From contig CAZCTC010000011.1 of NCBI GenBank assembly GCA_964501335.1, forward strand, positions 62,001 to 126,000: a stretch of 64,000 nt of DNA, given 5' to 3'. Source of the stretch: CAZCTC01 sp964501335. GTDB lineage: Bacteria > Chloroflexota > Anaerolineae > B4-G1 > SLSP01. Position 1 is the first letter of the stretch, and the number at the start of each line of letters is the position of its first letter. The notes under the pieces are model-generated. The model made no database searches. It had not been told where the DNA came from and worked only from the letters and a program-made list of their open reading frames with translations. This document shows, piece after piece, positions 1 through 8,817 of the stretch. The translations under genes were made by a program, and so were the position numbers.

Positions 1-1
1 T

Positions 2-982
2 GCGATTGCCGTTCCTGGTGATGTCGTTGATTTGGGGACTACCCAGCTCGAATTGCAGGATGTGCAGGACCAAATTCGAGCCATGACTTCGGAAATCGAA
101 GCGGGAGATGTTGGAAAAACGGCGCATGACGATGCTTATTATAGTGAATTGGGTAATTTAAAAAGGCGAGAACGGAAACTCAAAAAAGATATGAAAAAGG
201 CGGGGACCAGTCTGGCTGGCAATGCGGTAGGAACTGCGGGGGGGCTGGCCAGTGCCATATCATTAGCCTGTCAAAAAGACCCTACCGGCATTACTGGAGC
301 CGCGGGTACGGCGTTGGGGGCAGTCAAGATGTATCAGGAGTCCCGTGAATTAGCTCATGAGCGGAAGGATTTGAAATTTGCCGGGAAAGCCGCTGCGGCT
401 ATGGATGACGGGAGTGCTATGGCGGCTGTAACCAAAGGAGCTTTGGGACGCCAGGGCGGAAAGTGGAAGCAAAGAGTAGGGGGGCAGGCTTTGGGGGGCG
501 CTAATCTGGCGATTGGCGCGGCGGGGGCTGCGATTGGAATTGCAACCCTGGCCGGGGCTTCGGTTGCCTCGATGGGGATTGTTCCAATTGTATTGGCGGC
601 CGGAACTGCGGCGGTGGGGGTAGGCGTTTATGTGGGGAAACTGATTCGGGCTAAACAGAGAGGCCTGACTCACGAAAGACTCCATGTCGAATTGCAAACA
701 CTCTTAGATCAGAACGATCCGAATTTTGTCCGGGCTGATGAGATTGCTCAACAACTGCTCACTTCGGACCCGCAGGTGATTGCTACAGTTCTTGCTCATC
801 AGGTGGCCGATTCTGACGTTGAGGGAAGAAAAATTACATTGGATTTCTTGAGAGGCATTGGGGTTGAGGATGAGGCTTTGAATGCTTATGCGGATTCGGA
901 AGAGGAAGCGGAAGGCGAAGGTGATGAAGGTTCTTTCCGGCAACTGTATGAGGCGATTTTGAAGGCCTTAAAAGAGAATTAA
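2..982 (+). CDS. C-terminal part of a large protein with Gly/Ala-rich membrane stretch (5' partial)
   Basis: The reading frame is open to the left edge of the window, so the true start lies outside it and the TTG at 32 is not a convincing start. The visible 327 residues begin with a charged, helix-forming segment, followed by a small-residue-rich stretch and a strongly hydrophobic segment (about residues 155-205 counted from the TTG) that could form one or two membrane or pore-type helices. An acidic C-terminal tail ends the protein. I do not recognise a family with certainty. The mix of charged helices, Gly/Ala-rich hydrophobic segments and an acidic end resembles C-terminal regions of DUF4157 (eCIS core) proteins linked to contractile injection systems in Chloroflexi, but this is an inference from texture. 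A 16-bp perfect inverted repeat follows the stop. Confidence 0.6.
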   Translation, partial: AIAVPGDVVDLGTTQLELQDVQDQIRAMTSEIEAGDVGKTAHDDAYYSELGNLKRRERKLKKDMKKAGTSLAGNAVGTAGGLASAISLACQKDPTGITGAAGTALGAVKMYQESRELAHERKDLKFAGKAAAAMDDGSAMAAVTKGALGRQGGKWKQRVGGQALGGANLAIGAAGAAIGIATLAGASVASMGIVPIVLAAGTAAVGVGVYVGKLIRAKQRGLTHERLHVELQTLLDQNDPNFVRADEIAQQLLTSDPQVIATVLAHQVADSDVEGRKITLDFLRGIGVEDEALNAYADSEEEAEGEGDEGSFRQLYEAILKALKEN

Positions 983-1001
983 ACGCTGTAAAAAAATAAT
1001 G

Positions 1002-1040
1002 CAATTTGAGGCCCGCCTGGACAAGGCGGGCCTCAAATTG
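1002..1040. terminator. Perfect 16-bp inverted repeat after the first gene
   Basis: Arms 1002-1017 and 1025-1040 are exactly complementary around a 7-base loop, 20 bases after the stop codon. There is no T-run on the right, but an A-run (990-996) precedes it, so it looks like an intrinsic terminator only when read on the minus strand. It may still end transcription of the upstream gene or stabilise its mRNA. Confidence 0.55.
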
Positions 1041-1124
1041 TGAGAGATTTATCCTCCTGCGCGAACGCTTTCCGAACGCTGGTTTTCCTACAATGAGGCG
1101 GGGATCAATCAATGGAGGAAACCG

Positions 1125-2099
1125 ATGTCCAATTTCAAACGTGTGAGTCTGCTTTTGTTGGGGGGTTTGCTGTTTCTGGGGGTGATGGCAGTGTTGGGGG
1201 CCCCGGTCAGGGCCGATGCCGGAAAGCCGGCCGAGCCGTTGCCGTTATCCTATCAGACCTATTTGCCGATCGTGCGCGGGGGTAAGGGCGGGGCGGTGAT
1301 CACGCCGACGCTGCGGGCGGGCTTGCGGGCCTCTTCCTACGGCATCGAGCCTTTTCCAGCCTCGGGTTGGTGGATCACGTCGACGCGCCAGATGGCGGGG
1401 TATGTGCCGGGTTCGGCCCCGGCGGTGATCTGGATTGTGGGGGTGATCCAGGAGAGCGACAATGCCTGCCAGTTGAATTTCCCGGCGCCGGCGACGGGCG
1501 GCCCTTACGAGCATATCCTTTTCGATTCGGAGGATTTCAATGAGTCCTATTTGCAGGCTTTCGACGCGCAGGGGATGCAGGTCTGGTTGCAGGTCGAGCC
1601 GGGGGTGGCGGATATCGGCACGCTGGTCGATCTGATTCTGGATCGTTACGGCCGGCATCCCAGCGTGATCGGGGTGGGTGTCGATGTGGAGTGGTATCGC
1701 AACGATGTAAATCCCGACGGCAAACCGGTCACCAATGCGGAGGCGCAGGCCTGGGTGACGAGAATTCGGGCGCACAATCCCAACGGTCGGCTCTTTTTGA
1801 AGCATTGGGAGACGGCGCAGATGCCGTCGACCTATCGCGACGGGGTGGTCTTTATCGATGACAGCCAGACCCTGGACGATCTGGATGCGATGGTGGCGGA
1901 GTTTAAGGTGTGGGGGCAGACGTTCAGTCCGGCGCCGGTGGGGTTTCAGTTCGGTTATAGAGGGGATCGCCCGTGGTGGGTGCTGTTGAACAATCCGCCC
2001 CGGACGATCACTCAGGCGCTGCACAATGCGATTCCCAATGCGACGGATTTTTACTGGGTGGATTTTACGGCGCGGGAGATCTGGCCGACGAAGAATTAG
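1125..2099 (+). CDS. Secreted TIM-barrel-like protein of unknown function
   Basis: 324 residues. An N-terminal signal peptide (residues 1-31, hydrophobic LLLLGGLLFLGV then a small-residue cleavage region) predicts export. Shortly after comes YLPIV, a motif that recurs after signal peptides in Anaerolineae extracellular proteins (my recollection). The mature part has alternating beta/alpha segments with acidic residues at strand ends (for example the VDVEWYRND region) and reads like a glycoside-hydrolase-type TIM barrel that tracks a body of water-soluble sugar or peptidoglycan; I cannot assign a GH family. The start is the ATG preceded by GGAGGAAACCG. It stands alone, followed by two tandem hairpin repeats. 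Confidence 0.6.
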   Translation: MSNFKRVSLLLLGGLLFLGVMAVLGAPVRADAGKPAEPLPLSYQTYLPIVRGGKGGAVITPTLRAGLRASSYGIEPFPASGWWITSTRQMAGYVPGSAPAVIWIVGVIQESDNACQLNFPAPATGGPYEHILFDSEDFNESYLQAFDAQGMQVWLQVEPGVADIGTLVDLILDRYGRHPSVIGVGVDVEWYRNDVNPDGKPVTNAEAQAWVTRIRAHNPNGRLFLKHWETAQMPSTYRDGVVFIDDSQTLDDLDAMVAEFKVWGQTFSPAPVGFQFGYRGDRPWWVLLNNPPRTITQALHNAIPNATDFYWVDFTAREIWPTKN

Positions 2100-2109
2100 T
2101 TGTTGGGGG

Positions 2110-2420
2110 CAGTTTTTAGCGTCCCGCAATGGGCTTTGGCCCGGCAGCTTGCGACGCGCGGGATGGAGGGAGATTATTTTTTATTTCATATTTTCGTGGT
2201 TTACCACTTCAGAAAGCCCGCGAAAATATGGAGTTTTTTCTGCCAGTGCGACTTAGGGGGTGTTAATAGCCAGTTTTTGGCGTCCCGCAAAGGGGGTTTG
2301 TCGGGCAGGTTGCGACGCGCGGGATGGGGGGAGATTATTTTTTATTTCATATTTTCGTGGTTTACCACTTCAGAAAGCCCGCGAAAATATGGAGTTTTTT
2401 CTGCCAGTGAAAAAAAGGAA
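2110..2420 (+). repeat. Two tandem copies of the hairpin composite (forward orientation), 161-bp period
   Basis: The region between the secreted protein and the DUF3592 gene holds two nearly identical copies of the dispersed composite: box GCGTCCCGCAA, box GCGACGCGCGGGATGG, a T-rich run, then a hairpin. Outer hairpin arms are 2187-2196/2221-2230 and 2348-2357/2382-2391, an exact 161-bp shift. In both copies the inner stem is modified by a small nested hairpin (gtggt-tt-accac), so the whole was duplicated after that change. Confidence 0.8.
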
Positions 2421-2448
2421 TTTTCTTTCATAAAAGAAGGGAGAAAGT

Positions 2449-3330
2449 ATGAGTTCGACGGTCGGGGTGGTCATCGTAGCCGGGATCGCTCTGGTGGCCT
2501 TGTTGATGGGGGTGCTGATTTATCTTCTTTTTCTTCCGGGGAACAATTCGGCTGCGAAGCGATCTCCAGGGGGAGGGAAGGGTTTGGGTGATCGACTGCT
2601 CAATGTGCGGGCTCAGCCTGTGTTGCCGCAAACTTTTTCTGTCCAGTGGATTGGTATTGCCCTGGCGATTGTCCTTTTGACCGGGGCCGGGGCGGGGTAC
2701 TTGCAGTGGCGGTTGATTCGGGAAGCCGATTTGCTGCGGACTCAGGGCGTGGTGGTGCAGGGATTGGTTACCGATAAGCATGTCGTGCATAGTGCAAAAG
2801 CGGGGAATACCTATTATGTTTACTATACTTTTACTCCCAGGGAAATCGGCTCTTCACCGATTGAGGATGGTGGGAGTGTGTTCTCTTGGGTTTATTCCTC
2901 GGTGCGGGAGGGGGGGCCTGTGGATATTCTTTATGTGCGCGGCGAGCCGGAGATCCATCGGTTTAAAAATTTTTATACCCTGGGAGATTTCAACGCCTTG
3001 CCCGGGATCGTCGGCAGCGGGATTGTTCTGCTTGCCCTGTTTTTTATGTGGATGTTGATACGAGAACTCGATCGGGGCGGACGCCTGGATCGGGACGGGG
3101 TAGAGGGCCGTTCCAGGGTTATGGATTTGTTGGTGGAGACCAGCGCTAAGGGCGAGCTGACCTATTATGTGGTTTATGAAGTGCCTCAATCTTTTGTCGT
3201 TCGCCATACAATCAGCCGGGAGCAGTATGATCGATTGAAGGTAGGAATGGCGGTGGCGGTGCGTTACGTGCCGGATGATCCCAAAATCTTTCAGCCGGAG
3301 TGGGAATTCAGTAAAGCGCAGGCGTTATGA
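2449..3330 (+). CDS. DUF3592-type membrane protein (distant paralog of the 24-32 kb array)
   Basis: 293 residues. Layout: an N-terminal membrane helix (5-28), a second helix (65-85), an extracytoplasmic DUF3592-like domain with the paired-tyrosine strand NTYYVYYTF, a third helix (about 185-205), and a second copy of the domain ending in RYVPDDPKIFQPEW. The closest relative in the window is the gene at 28574-29440, which shares the same order and most sequence. DUF3592 proteins are small membrane proteins of unknown function; this one is a double-domain form. The start has a good ribosome site (AGGGAGAAAGT). It is separated from the array by 21 kb, so it was duplicated out of it or moved. Confidence 0.7.
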   Translation: MSSTVGVVIVAGIALVALLMGVLIYLLFLPGNNSAAKRSPGGGKGLGDRLLNVRAQPVLPQTFSVQWIGIALAIVLLTGAGAGYLQWRLIREADLLRTQGVVVQGLVTDKHVVHSAKAGNTYYVYYTFTPREIGSSPIEDGGSVFSWVYSSVREGGPVDILYVRGEPEIHRFKNFYTLGDFNALPGIVGSGIVLLALFFMWMLIRELDRGGRLDRDGVEGRSRVMDLLVETSAKGELTYYVVYEVPQSFVVRHTISREQYDRLKVGMAVAVRYVPDDPKIFQPEWEFSKAQAL

Positions 3331-3781
3331 TGGATTTGTGCGCCGGCTTCCTCCTTCCTGCCCCTTGCTGCGCACCGCGCGCGGTGCGCAGCAGGGGAAG
3401 TAAGAGTGCATCACCTGGATGGCTCTGGAAAAGGCCATGTTTTCGTGCGCATCAGAATGCGCACGAAAACATAAACAAAAAAACTCTCTCTCCGTCCAGC
3501 GCGGCGTATCTGGCCGGAAAAAGATCATTTGCGGGGGATTTTCTAAGAGGTGCAACGCACTGGGTAGGCTATTTTCAGGACAGAACGTCATGCCAGGGGC
3601 GGCACCCCGAAGGAGGAAAATGGGTTGCCCGGCGAGAGGGCGCCCACGCAGGGGCGCCCCTACATTGGCGGTGTTCGCGGAGGGGCGGCCCGATGTGGCC
3701 GCCCTCGGGGAGGATTTTTGCACAAAGCCTATGTTTTGGCGGGCTTTCTGAAGCCCGCCAAAACATGTTTTTGGGGAAACG
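3331..3781. repeat. Repeat-filled intergenic region with two hairpins and a solo terminal repeat
   Basis: Contains a reverse-orientation composite with hairpin 3437-3452/3457-3472 (loop CAGA), followed by the A-run and the CCAGCGCGGCGTATC box. It holds a lone copy (3548-3561) of the 14-base end of the 97-bp element described at 12915, then the CTATTTTCAGGACAG block. Next are the palindromic GGGCGCCC pair (3637-3663) and the GGGCGGCC/GGCCGCCC stem (3683-3704). The last hairpin is listed separately. Confidence 0.75.
3731..3766. terminator. Hairpin (16-bp stem, TCTG loop) just after the flavin oxidoreductase stop
   Basis: Arms 3731-3746 and 3751-3766 are perfectly complementary. It lies 16 bp beyond the stop codon of the minus-strand gene at 3782 and belongs to the dispersed hairpin family. 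Its position would suit transcription termination, but no T-run follows directly on the minus strand. Confidence 0.5.
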
Positions 3782-5788
3782 TTAGATCCTTCTTGCGGCG
3801 TGATAGCCTTCGTGGATGGCCTGGAGCACCCGGCGAGGTTTCACCACGTCGCCGATGGGTACGATTTCGGCGGGCAGGGAGAGGGCGCGCAGCGCTTCCA
3901 GCAGGGCGGTATCGGATTTCATCCCCATGGCCAGCACGACGGCATCCCCCTTGAGCTCTGTTTTGTCGTCTCCACAGAGACAGTTCACTCCTTCCGGCGT
4001 GAAGCACTGGATGCAGTGGTTGAGTTTTACCTCGACGCCCAGCTCGGCCAGCCGCGATTGCACGACCCACTGAGTGAAGATTTCCACTTCGGGCGCCACG
4101 CCCGGCAGTTGATCCACCAGGACGACCTCTTTATGATGGCTTTCGGCCAGATAGAGCGCCACTTCCACGCCGATCAGGCCGGCGCCGCAGACGAGGATTT
4201 TCTTGCCGGTCGGAATTTTGCCGTCGAGGATATCCAGGGCCTGGAAGAAGTCGGGGTTGTCGATGCCGGGGATGGCGGGGTGGGCCGGTTGGGCGCCGGT
4301 GGCGACCAGGATTGCATCGGGGGCGGCCTGCCGGATCAGCTCGACGGTAACCGGGGTGCCGGTGTGGACTTCGACGCCGCGCCGCTTCAGCTCGCCGATC
4401 TGCCAGGTGAGGAAGTCGCGGTAGTCGCGTTTGAAGTCGGGGACGGCGGCATAGCGCAGCATTCCGCCCAGTTCGGTTTCTTTTTCGTAGAGCGTGACCT
4501 GGTGACCGCGCAGGGCGGCCACGCGGGCGGCTTCCATTCCGCCGGGGCCGCCGCCGATGACCATGACTTTGCGTGGCGCGGCGGCCGGCTGGAGGTGGCC
4601 GTAGAATTCATGTTCTTTGCAGGCTTCTGCATTGACGGCGCAGTCGACGCCTTTGTAGCTCAAGACGGCGCCCAGGCATTCGTTGCAGCGGACGCAGCGG
4701 CGGATCTCTTCGGGTTTGCCGGCCAGGACTTTGCGGGGGTAATCGGGGTCGGCGATGATCTGCCGGCCCATTGCGGCCAGATCGGCTTTCCCTTCGGCGA
4801 TGGCCTGTTCGGCCAGTTCGGGCGAGAGGCCGCAGACCGTGATGACCGGGACGGAGACGGCCTCTTTGATCGCGGCGGCCAGCGGGATGAGATTGCCGCG
4901 GGGGGTGTAGAGCGGCGGCACCCACATCCCGATGCTGACCCCTTCGCTCAGCCGTTTCCCTTCGGCGGGCACGGCTCCCTGCATCACGCCGCCGAAGGTC
5001 GCGATGCGTGAATCCCAGGTTCCCGCGCTGATGTGCAGGGCGTCGACGCCGGCGGCCTGGGCCAGCTCGGCAAATTTGATCGCTTCGCTGAGGGTGACGC
5101 CGTTGGGGGCATCTTCTTCGGCGGAGAGGCGGTAGATGACGGGGAAGTCGGCTCCGGCCAGCCGCTTGACGGCGCGGATCACTTCCAGGCCGAAGCGGGC
5201 CCGGTTTTCGAAGCTGCCGCCGAATTCATCGGTGCGGCGGTTGGTGTAGCCGGAGAGGAATTGCAGCGGCATATAGCCGTGAGCCCCGTGGATTTCCACC
5301 GCGTCGAAGCCGGCAATGCGGGCCCGTTGGGCGGCCATGCCGTAGGCTTCGATCAACTGGTAGATCTCTTCGAGTTCCAGGGCGCGGGGTGTTTCGCCGG
5401 GGAGCAGGGCGGTGCCGACGCCGGAGGGGGTGATGGGCTGGCGGCCGGTGACGGATTGGCTGGCGAAACAGCCGCCGTGGGCCAGTTGAAGGGCGATTTT
5501 GGCGCCGCCGGCGTGAGCGCCGCCGGCCAGTCGGGCCAATCCGGGCACAAAGGCGAAGCTGGAGATTTCCAGTTCTCCGGGGATGACCCGTCCACCCGGT
5601 TCGGGGGTGCAGACCTCGGTGATGAGGAGGCCGACTCCGCCGTGGGCGCGCACCGCGTAATAATCGGCGATGCGGTCGGAGACGCTGCCGTCGGCGGCTG
5701 CCAGATTGGTGCCCATGGCCGGCTGGATCATGCGATTGCGTAGCTGCAATGTTCCTATATTGATCGGTTGCGACAGGTACTTGAACAT
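3782..5788 (-). CDS. NADH:flavin oxidoreductase / 2,4-dienoyl-CoA reductase family (OYE-type)
   Basis: 668 residues, close to the 672 of E. coli FadH. Residues 1-345 form an old-yellow-enzyme TIM barrel that binds FMN, with the typical QLAHGG and EIHGAHGYMPLQFLSG motifs. A cysteine cluster (RRCVRCNECLG plus later Cys) fits the [4Fe-4S] centre. Residues about 405-668 carry an FAD-binding GGGPGGMEAARVA motif and an NAD(P) Rossmann GAGLIGVEVALYLAE. The family reduces enoyl or dienoyl substrates (dienoyl-CoA, bile-acid intermediates, amines); the substrate here cannot be told. The start is supported by TAGGAGCCAGTAGGA before the ATG. It stands alone, divergent from the serine hydrolase gene. Confidence 0.9.
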   Translation of the reverse strand: MFKYLSQPINIGTLQLRNRMIQPAMGTNLAAADGSVSDRIADYYAVRAHGGVGLLITEVCTPEPGGRVIPGELEISSFAFVPGLARLAGGAHAGGAKIALQLAHGGCFASQSVTGRQPITPSGVGTALLPGETPRALELEEIYQLIEAYGMAAQRARIAGFDAVEIHGAHGYMPLQFLSGYTNRRTDEFGGSFENRARFGLEVIRAVKRLAGADFPVIYRLSAEEDAPNGVTLSEAIKFAELAQAAGVDALHISAGTWDSRIATFGGVMQGAVPAEGKRLSEGVSIGMWVPPLYTPRGNLIPLAAAIKEAVSVPVITVCGLSPELAEQAIAEGKADLAAMGRQIIADPDYPRKVLAGKPEEIRRCVRCNECLGAVLSYKGVDCAVNAEACKEHEFYGHLQPAAAPRKVMVIGGGPGGMEAARVAALRGHQVTLYEKETELGGMLRYAAVPDFKRDYRDFLTWQIGELKRRGVEVHTGTPVTVELIRQAAPDAILVATGAQPAHPAIPGIDNPDFFQALDILDGKIPTGKKILVCGAGLIGVEVALYLAESHHKEVVLVDQLPGVAPEVEIFTQWVVQSRLAELGVEVKLNHCIQCFTPEGVNCLCGDDKTELKGDAVVLAMGMKSDTALLEALRALSLPAEIVPIGDVVKPRRVLQAIHEGYHAARRI

Positions 5789-6107
5789 TCCTACTGGCTC
5801 CTATGTGGGGTGGCAAGACAGAAAGAGTTTAGCATTAAGATTAATTGTTAGCAACCGGGGGAATATGATATTTGGATTTTGACGTATTTGCCAAAACGGT
5901 TTTTTCGTACAGAATAGCCTTGGAAAACCTGGCGGACATTTTTAGCGTCCTGCAATGGGCATTTTCTCCGCGAGAAGCGACGCGCTGGATGGGGAGAGAT
6001 TACTTTTTATTTCATATTTTCGCGGGCTTCAGAAAGCCCGCGAAAATAGGGGTCTTTTTCCCAGACTAACCGCGCCGGTTGAAAAATCTCCAATCAAGGA
6101 ATCATTG
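5789..6107. repeat. Divergent intergenic region with a forward hairpin composite
   Basis: The first 140 bases are AT-rich and unremarkable and should hold the promoters of both flanking genes, though I see no confident boxes. From 5940 a forward composite begins (GCGTCCTGCAA, GCGACGCGCTGGATGG boxes) with hairpin 6015-6029/6034-6048 and a CAGA loop, then the CAGACTAACCGC tail. It ends 40 bases before the next start codon. Confidence 0.75.
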
Positions 6108-7556
6108 ATGAGCGAAACCACAACCTTTTTAACCAGTACCCCTGAAGCTCAAGGGGTCAGTTCGGCCGGCATTCTGGCGTTTATTCAGGCCTTAGAAGAG
6201 AAACTTTGCGGGGCGCACGGCTTTGTGCTGCTGCGCCATGGACATAAGATCGCGTCCGGCTGGTGGCATCCCTATGGGCCCGATTATCGGCACATGCTTT
6301 TTTCGCTGAGCAAGAGCTTCACTTCGACGGCGGTCGGGCTGGCTGTTTCCGAGGGGCGGTTGACCCTGGACGATCCCGTCATTTCGCTCTTCCCGGCGGA
6401 GGATCTGCCGAAGCATCCCGGCAAGCGCTGGCCCGAGGTCAAAGTGCGCCATCTGCTTTCGATGAGCAGCGGCCATCTGAAGGACACTATGGAGCGGCTC
6501 TGGCAACGGCGGATTTTCAACTGGACCAAAGGGATTCTGGATCAGGCGATCCGCTGCGAGCCGGGAAGCCATTTTGTCTACAACAATGGGGCGACCTATC
6601 TGCTTGCGGCCCTGGTGCGGCAGGTGACCGGTGAGAATGTGGTGGATTATCTGAAGCCGCGGCTTTTCACTCCGCTGGGGATTGTCGATCCGACGTGGGA
6701 GAGTTGTCCCCGGGGAATTTCCTGCGGGGCCTGGGGCCTGAGCCTGACGACGGAAGAGATCGCCCGTTTCGGTCAGCTCTATCTGCAAAAGGGGCGGTGG
6801 GGCGATCGGCAGTTGCTTCCGGAGAGCTGGGTGGAGCAGGCGACCGGCATCCATATCTATCAGGGCGGTGGGCCGGAGAGCGACTGGTCGCAGGGGTACG
6901 GTTTCCAGTTCTGGCACTGCCGGCATGGGGCTTATCGCGGCGACGGGGCTTTCGGGCAGTTCTGTCTGGTCATGCCGGAGCAGGATGCGGTGCTGGCGAT
7001 GAATTCGGGCGTGCAGGATATGCAGACGACGCTCAATGTGATCTGGGATGATCTGCTGCCGGCCTTCCAGCCGGCGGCGTTGGCGGAGGATGGGGCGGCG
7101 CAGGCGGCGCTGGCGGAGAAGGCGGCCGGGCTGGCCTTCGCACCGCAGGCCGGCGCGCCGGGTTCACGGACGGCGGTCGATGTGACGGGCCGGCAGTACA
7201 GCTTCGAATCCAATAGGATCAATCTGAAAACGATGGTTTTTGATTTCGACGCCAGGGGATTCCGTTTGAAAGTGGAAGACAACCACGGTTCGCATGAGAT
7301 GCAGGGAAAGTATGGCGACTGGCAGTTCGGCAATTCGAGTTGGACGGAGAGCGGGGATGTGCAGCGGGTGGCGGTCAGCGGCGGGTGGACCGCGGAGGAT
7401 ACTTTTACGGTGCAGAGTTGCAGCTATGAGACGCCTTTCTTTTACACCATGACTTTTCGCTTTAATGGGGAGCAGCTCTTTTTCAAGCTCGCCATGAATG
7501 TCAATTTCGGCCCGACCGAATTTCCGGAGATGCGGGGGAAAATAAATTCCATTTGA
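6108..7556 (+). CDS. Serine hydrolase, class C beta-lactamase / penicillin-binding fold
   Basis: 482 residues from the ATG at 6108. A longer frame opens at 5955, but those 51 residues only translate the hairpin repeat, and CAAGGAATCATTG precedes 6108. The active-site SxxK is visible in SLSKSFTSTA (near residue 72) and the YxN in VYNNGATY; these mark the beta-lactamase class C/esterase (DUF/CubicO) family. A C-terminal domain of about 120 residues follows the catalytic domain and is probably a beta-sandwich or lipocalin-like module often found in this family. No signal peptide is seen, so it is likely cytoplasmic. Substrate unknown; esterase or peptidase activity is likely. Confidence 0.88.
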   Translation: MSETTTFLTSTPEAQGVSSAGILAFIQALEEKLCGAHGFVLLRHGHKIASGWWHPYGPDYRHMLFSLSKSFTSTAVGLAVSEGRLTLDDPVISLFPAEDLPKHPGKRWPEVKVRHLLSMSSGHLKDTMERLWQRRIFNWTKGILDQAIRCEPGSHFVYNNGATYLLAALVRQVTGENVVDYLKPRLFTPLGIVDPTWESCPRGISCGAWGLSLTTEEIARFGQLYLQKGRWGDRQLLPESWVEQATGIHIYQGGGPESDWSQGYGFQFWHCRHGAYRGDGAFGQFCLVMPEQDAVLAMNSGVQDMQTTLNVIWDDLLPAFQPAALAEDGAAQAALAEKAAGLAFAPQAGAPGSRTAVDVTGRQYSFESNRINLKTMVFDFDARGFRLKVEDNHGSHEMQGKYGDWQFGNSSWTESGDVQRVAVSGGWTAEDTFTVQSCSYETPFFYTMTFRFNGEQLFFKLAMNVNFGPTEFPEMRGKINSI

Positions 7557-7875
7557 AGGTTCTGGAAAAAGGCATGTTTTGGCGTCTGGCCCTCACCCCA
7601 ACCCCTCCCCCCTGCGGTGGTAGCGGCGCAGCGCGATTTCAGGAGATTTGTGATGGGAGTACGTCGCCGACATGGGGGGAGGGGCGCAGAAGGCGCCGGT
7701 CGAAGGTTCTGGAAAAAGACATGTTTTGGCGCGCCTTCTGAGGCGCGCCAAAACATAAACAAAAAAACTCTCTTTCTGCCCTGCGCGGCGATTCTTGCCG
7801 GAAAAGTGACCTTTGCGGGGTGGCCGCGAGGCGGGGGCGGCGCAAAAACAAAGCGTTATTTCAGGAGGCAAAGCC
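7557..7875. repeat. Broken and complete hairpin composites
   Basis: A first reverse composite starts after the stop but its hairpin is interrupted near 7587 by a GC-rich insert beginning TGGCCCTCACCCC (to about 7700). A second, complete copy follows with hairpin 7721-7736/7741-7756 (TCTG loop), the A-run, and the GCGCGGCGATTC box. The last 20 bases carry CAGGAGGCAAAGCC, the ribosome site of the next gene. Confidence 0.75.
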
Positions 7876-8769
7876 ATGAAAGATAAAGCTGCTGTCGAGC
7901 CGGTATTGGAACTGGTCAGAGAATCTAAAATTTACGATCTTTTCCCGGCGGGCATGGCCGACGAGCGACTGGAAGCCAGCGGGGTCTGTTTCAAAGAGGG
8001 CTGTTTTTATGTCATTTTCGACAATTCGCCGCATATTGCCCGGCTGCTCCCGGATTTGCCGACAGCCAGTGCGGAGAACGTCATGCTGCGGCAACGGGGG
8101 AACAGCGCCGGCTTTGAGGATATCACTTTTCATCGTACCGATAAGCGATACCTGATTATCCTTGAGGCTGTGGCCTTCGGGCCCAATCTTTTCAAGCCGC
8201 AGATTGAGTCTTATGACGAGTCGTTTCGTTATCAGGAGAGCCGGTGGGTGGATTTCCCGCTGGTCAGCGACAATAAGGGGCTGGAAGGGCTCTCTTACAT
8301 TCAACGGCAGGGGCAGGATTACGTTTTCGGCATGTGTGAGGGGAACCGTTGCCGTGGGGGCGCGGCCGGGCGTAAACCGGGCGGCGGGCGGATTCAGATT
8401 TTCCAGCAGGGGGCCGACAGTTGGGAGCATACCGGTACGATCAAGCTGCCCAAGAGCGTCGATTTTGAGGATTACGCTGCGCTGGATGTGGTTGACAACC
8501 GGATTGCCGTGGTCTCGCAGATGGGGTCCCGGCTGTGGGTGGGGACCTTTCAGGAATCCAGCTGGGATTTTGTGGATGAGGGGAAAGTTTATCAGTTTCC
8601 GCGCGACGAGAAGGGGAAAATCCTCTACGGCAATGTCGAGGGCGTGGCGTGGATTTCTCCCACGCAGCTGGTTTTTGTTTCGGACCGGCGCAAGGCGGGC
8701 GAACAGTCCAAACGGTGCGGGGAGAAGGATCAGTCGATCCATATTTTCAAGTTGCCGCAGGGGAAGTAG
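7876..8769 (+). CDS. Predicted beta-propeller-like protein of unknown function
   Basis: 297 residues from the ATG at 7876, chosen because CAGGAGG sits 8 bases upstream; an earlier frame start at 7813 lies in repeat DNA. The sequence has repeated short strands ending in Asp/Asn turns, and motifs such as NKGLEGLSYI and YGNVEGVAWI that resemble blades of phytase-like or SdiA-regulated-type propellers, in which a central acidic channel binds calcium and a phosphorylated ligand. There is no signal peptide. I cannot assign substrate or pathway. It precedes the DUF6273 gene by 48 bp, same strand, but the two differ in base composition. Confidence 0.55.
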   Translation: MKDKAAVEPVLELVRESKIYDLFPAGMADERLEASGVCFKEGCFYVIFDNSPHIARLLPDLPTASAENVMLRQRGNSAGFEDITFHRTDKRYLIILEAVAFGPNLFKPQIESYDESFRYQESRWVDFPLVSDNKGLEGLSYIQRQGQDYVFGMCEGNRCRGGAAGRKPGGGRIQIFQQGADSWEHTGTIKLPKSVDFEDYAALDVVDNRIAVVSQMGSRLWVGTFQESSWDFVDEGKVYQFPRDEKGKILYGNVEGVAWISPTQLVFVSDRRKAGEQSKRCGEKDQSIHIFKLPQGK

Positions 8770-8817
8770 ACAGTTCCTAAATCAAAAATCGCACTTGATG
8801 AAACAGAGGGTTATACA

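Noticed and set aside
3327..3785. Overlapping frames of 110-152 codons in the repeat region
   Set aside because: They translate GC-rich repeats found in many other places and have no protein-like composition.
3800..5743. Long plus-strand frames opposite the flavin oxidoreductase
   Set aside because: Gly/Ala/Asp-rich antisense shadows of a clear FMN/FAD enzyme on the minus strand.
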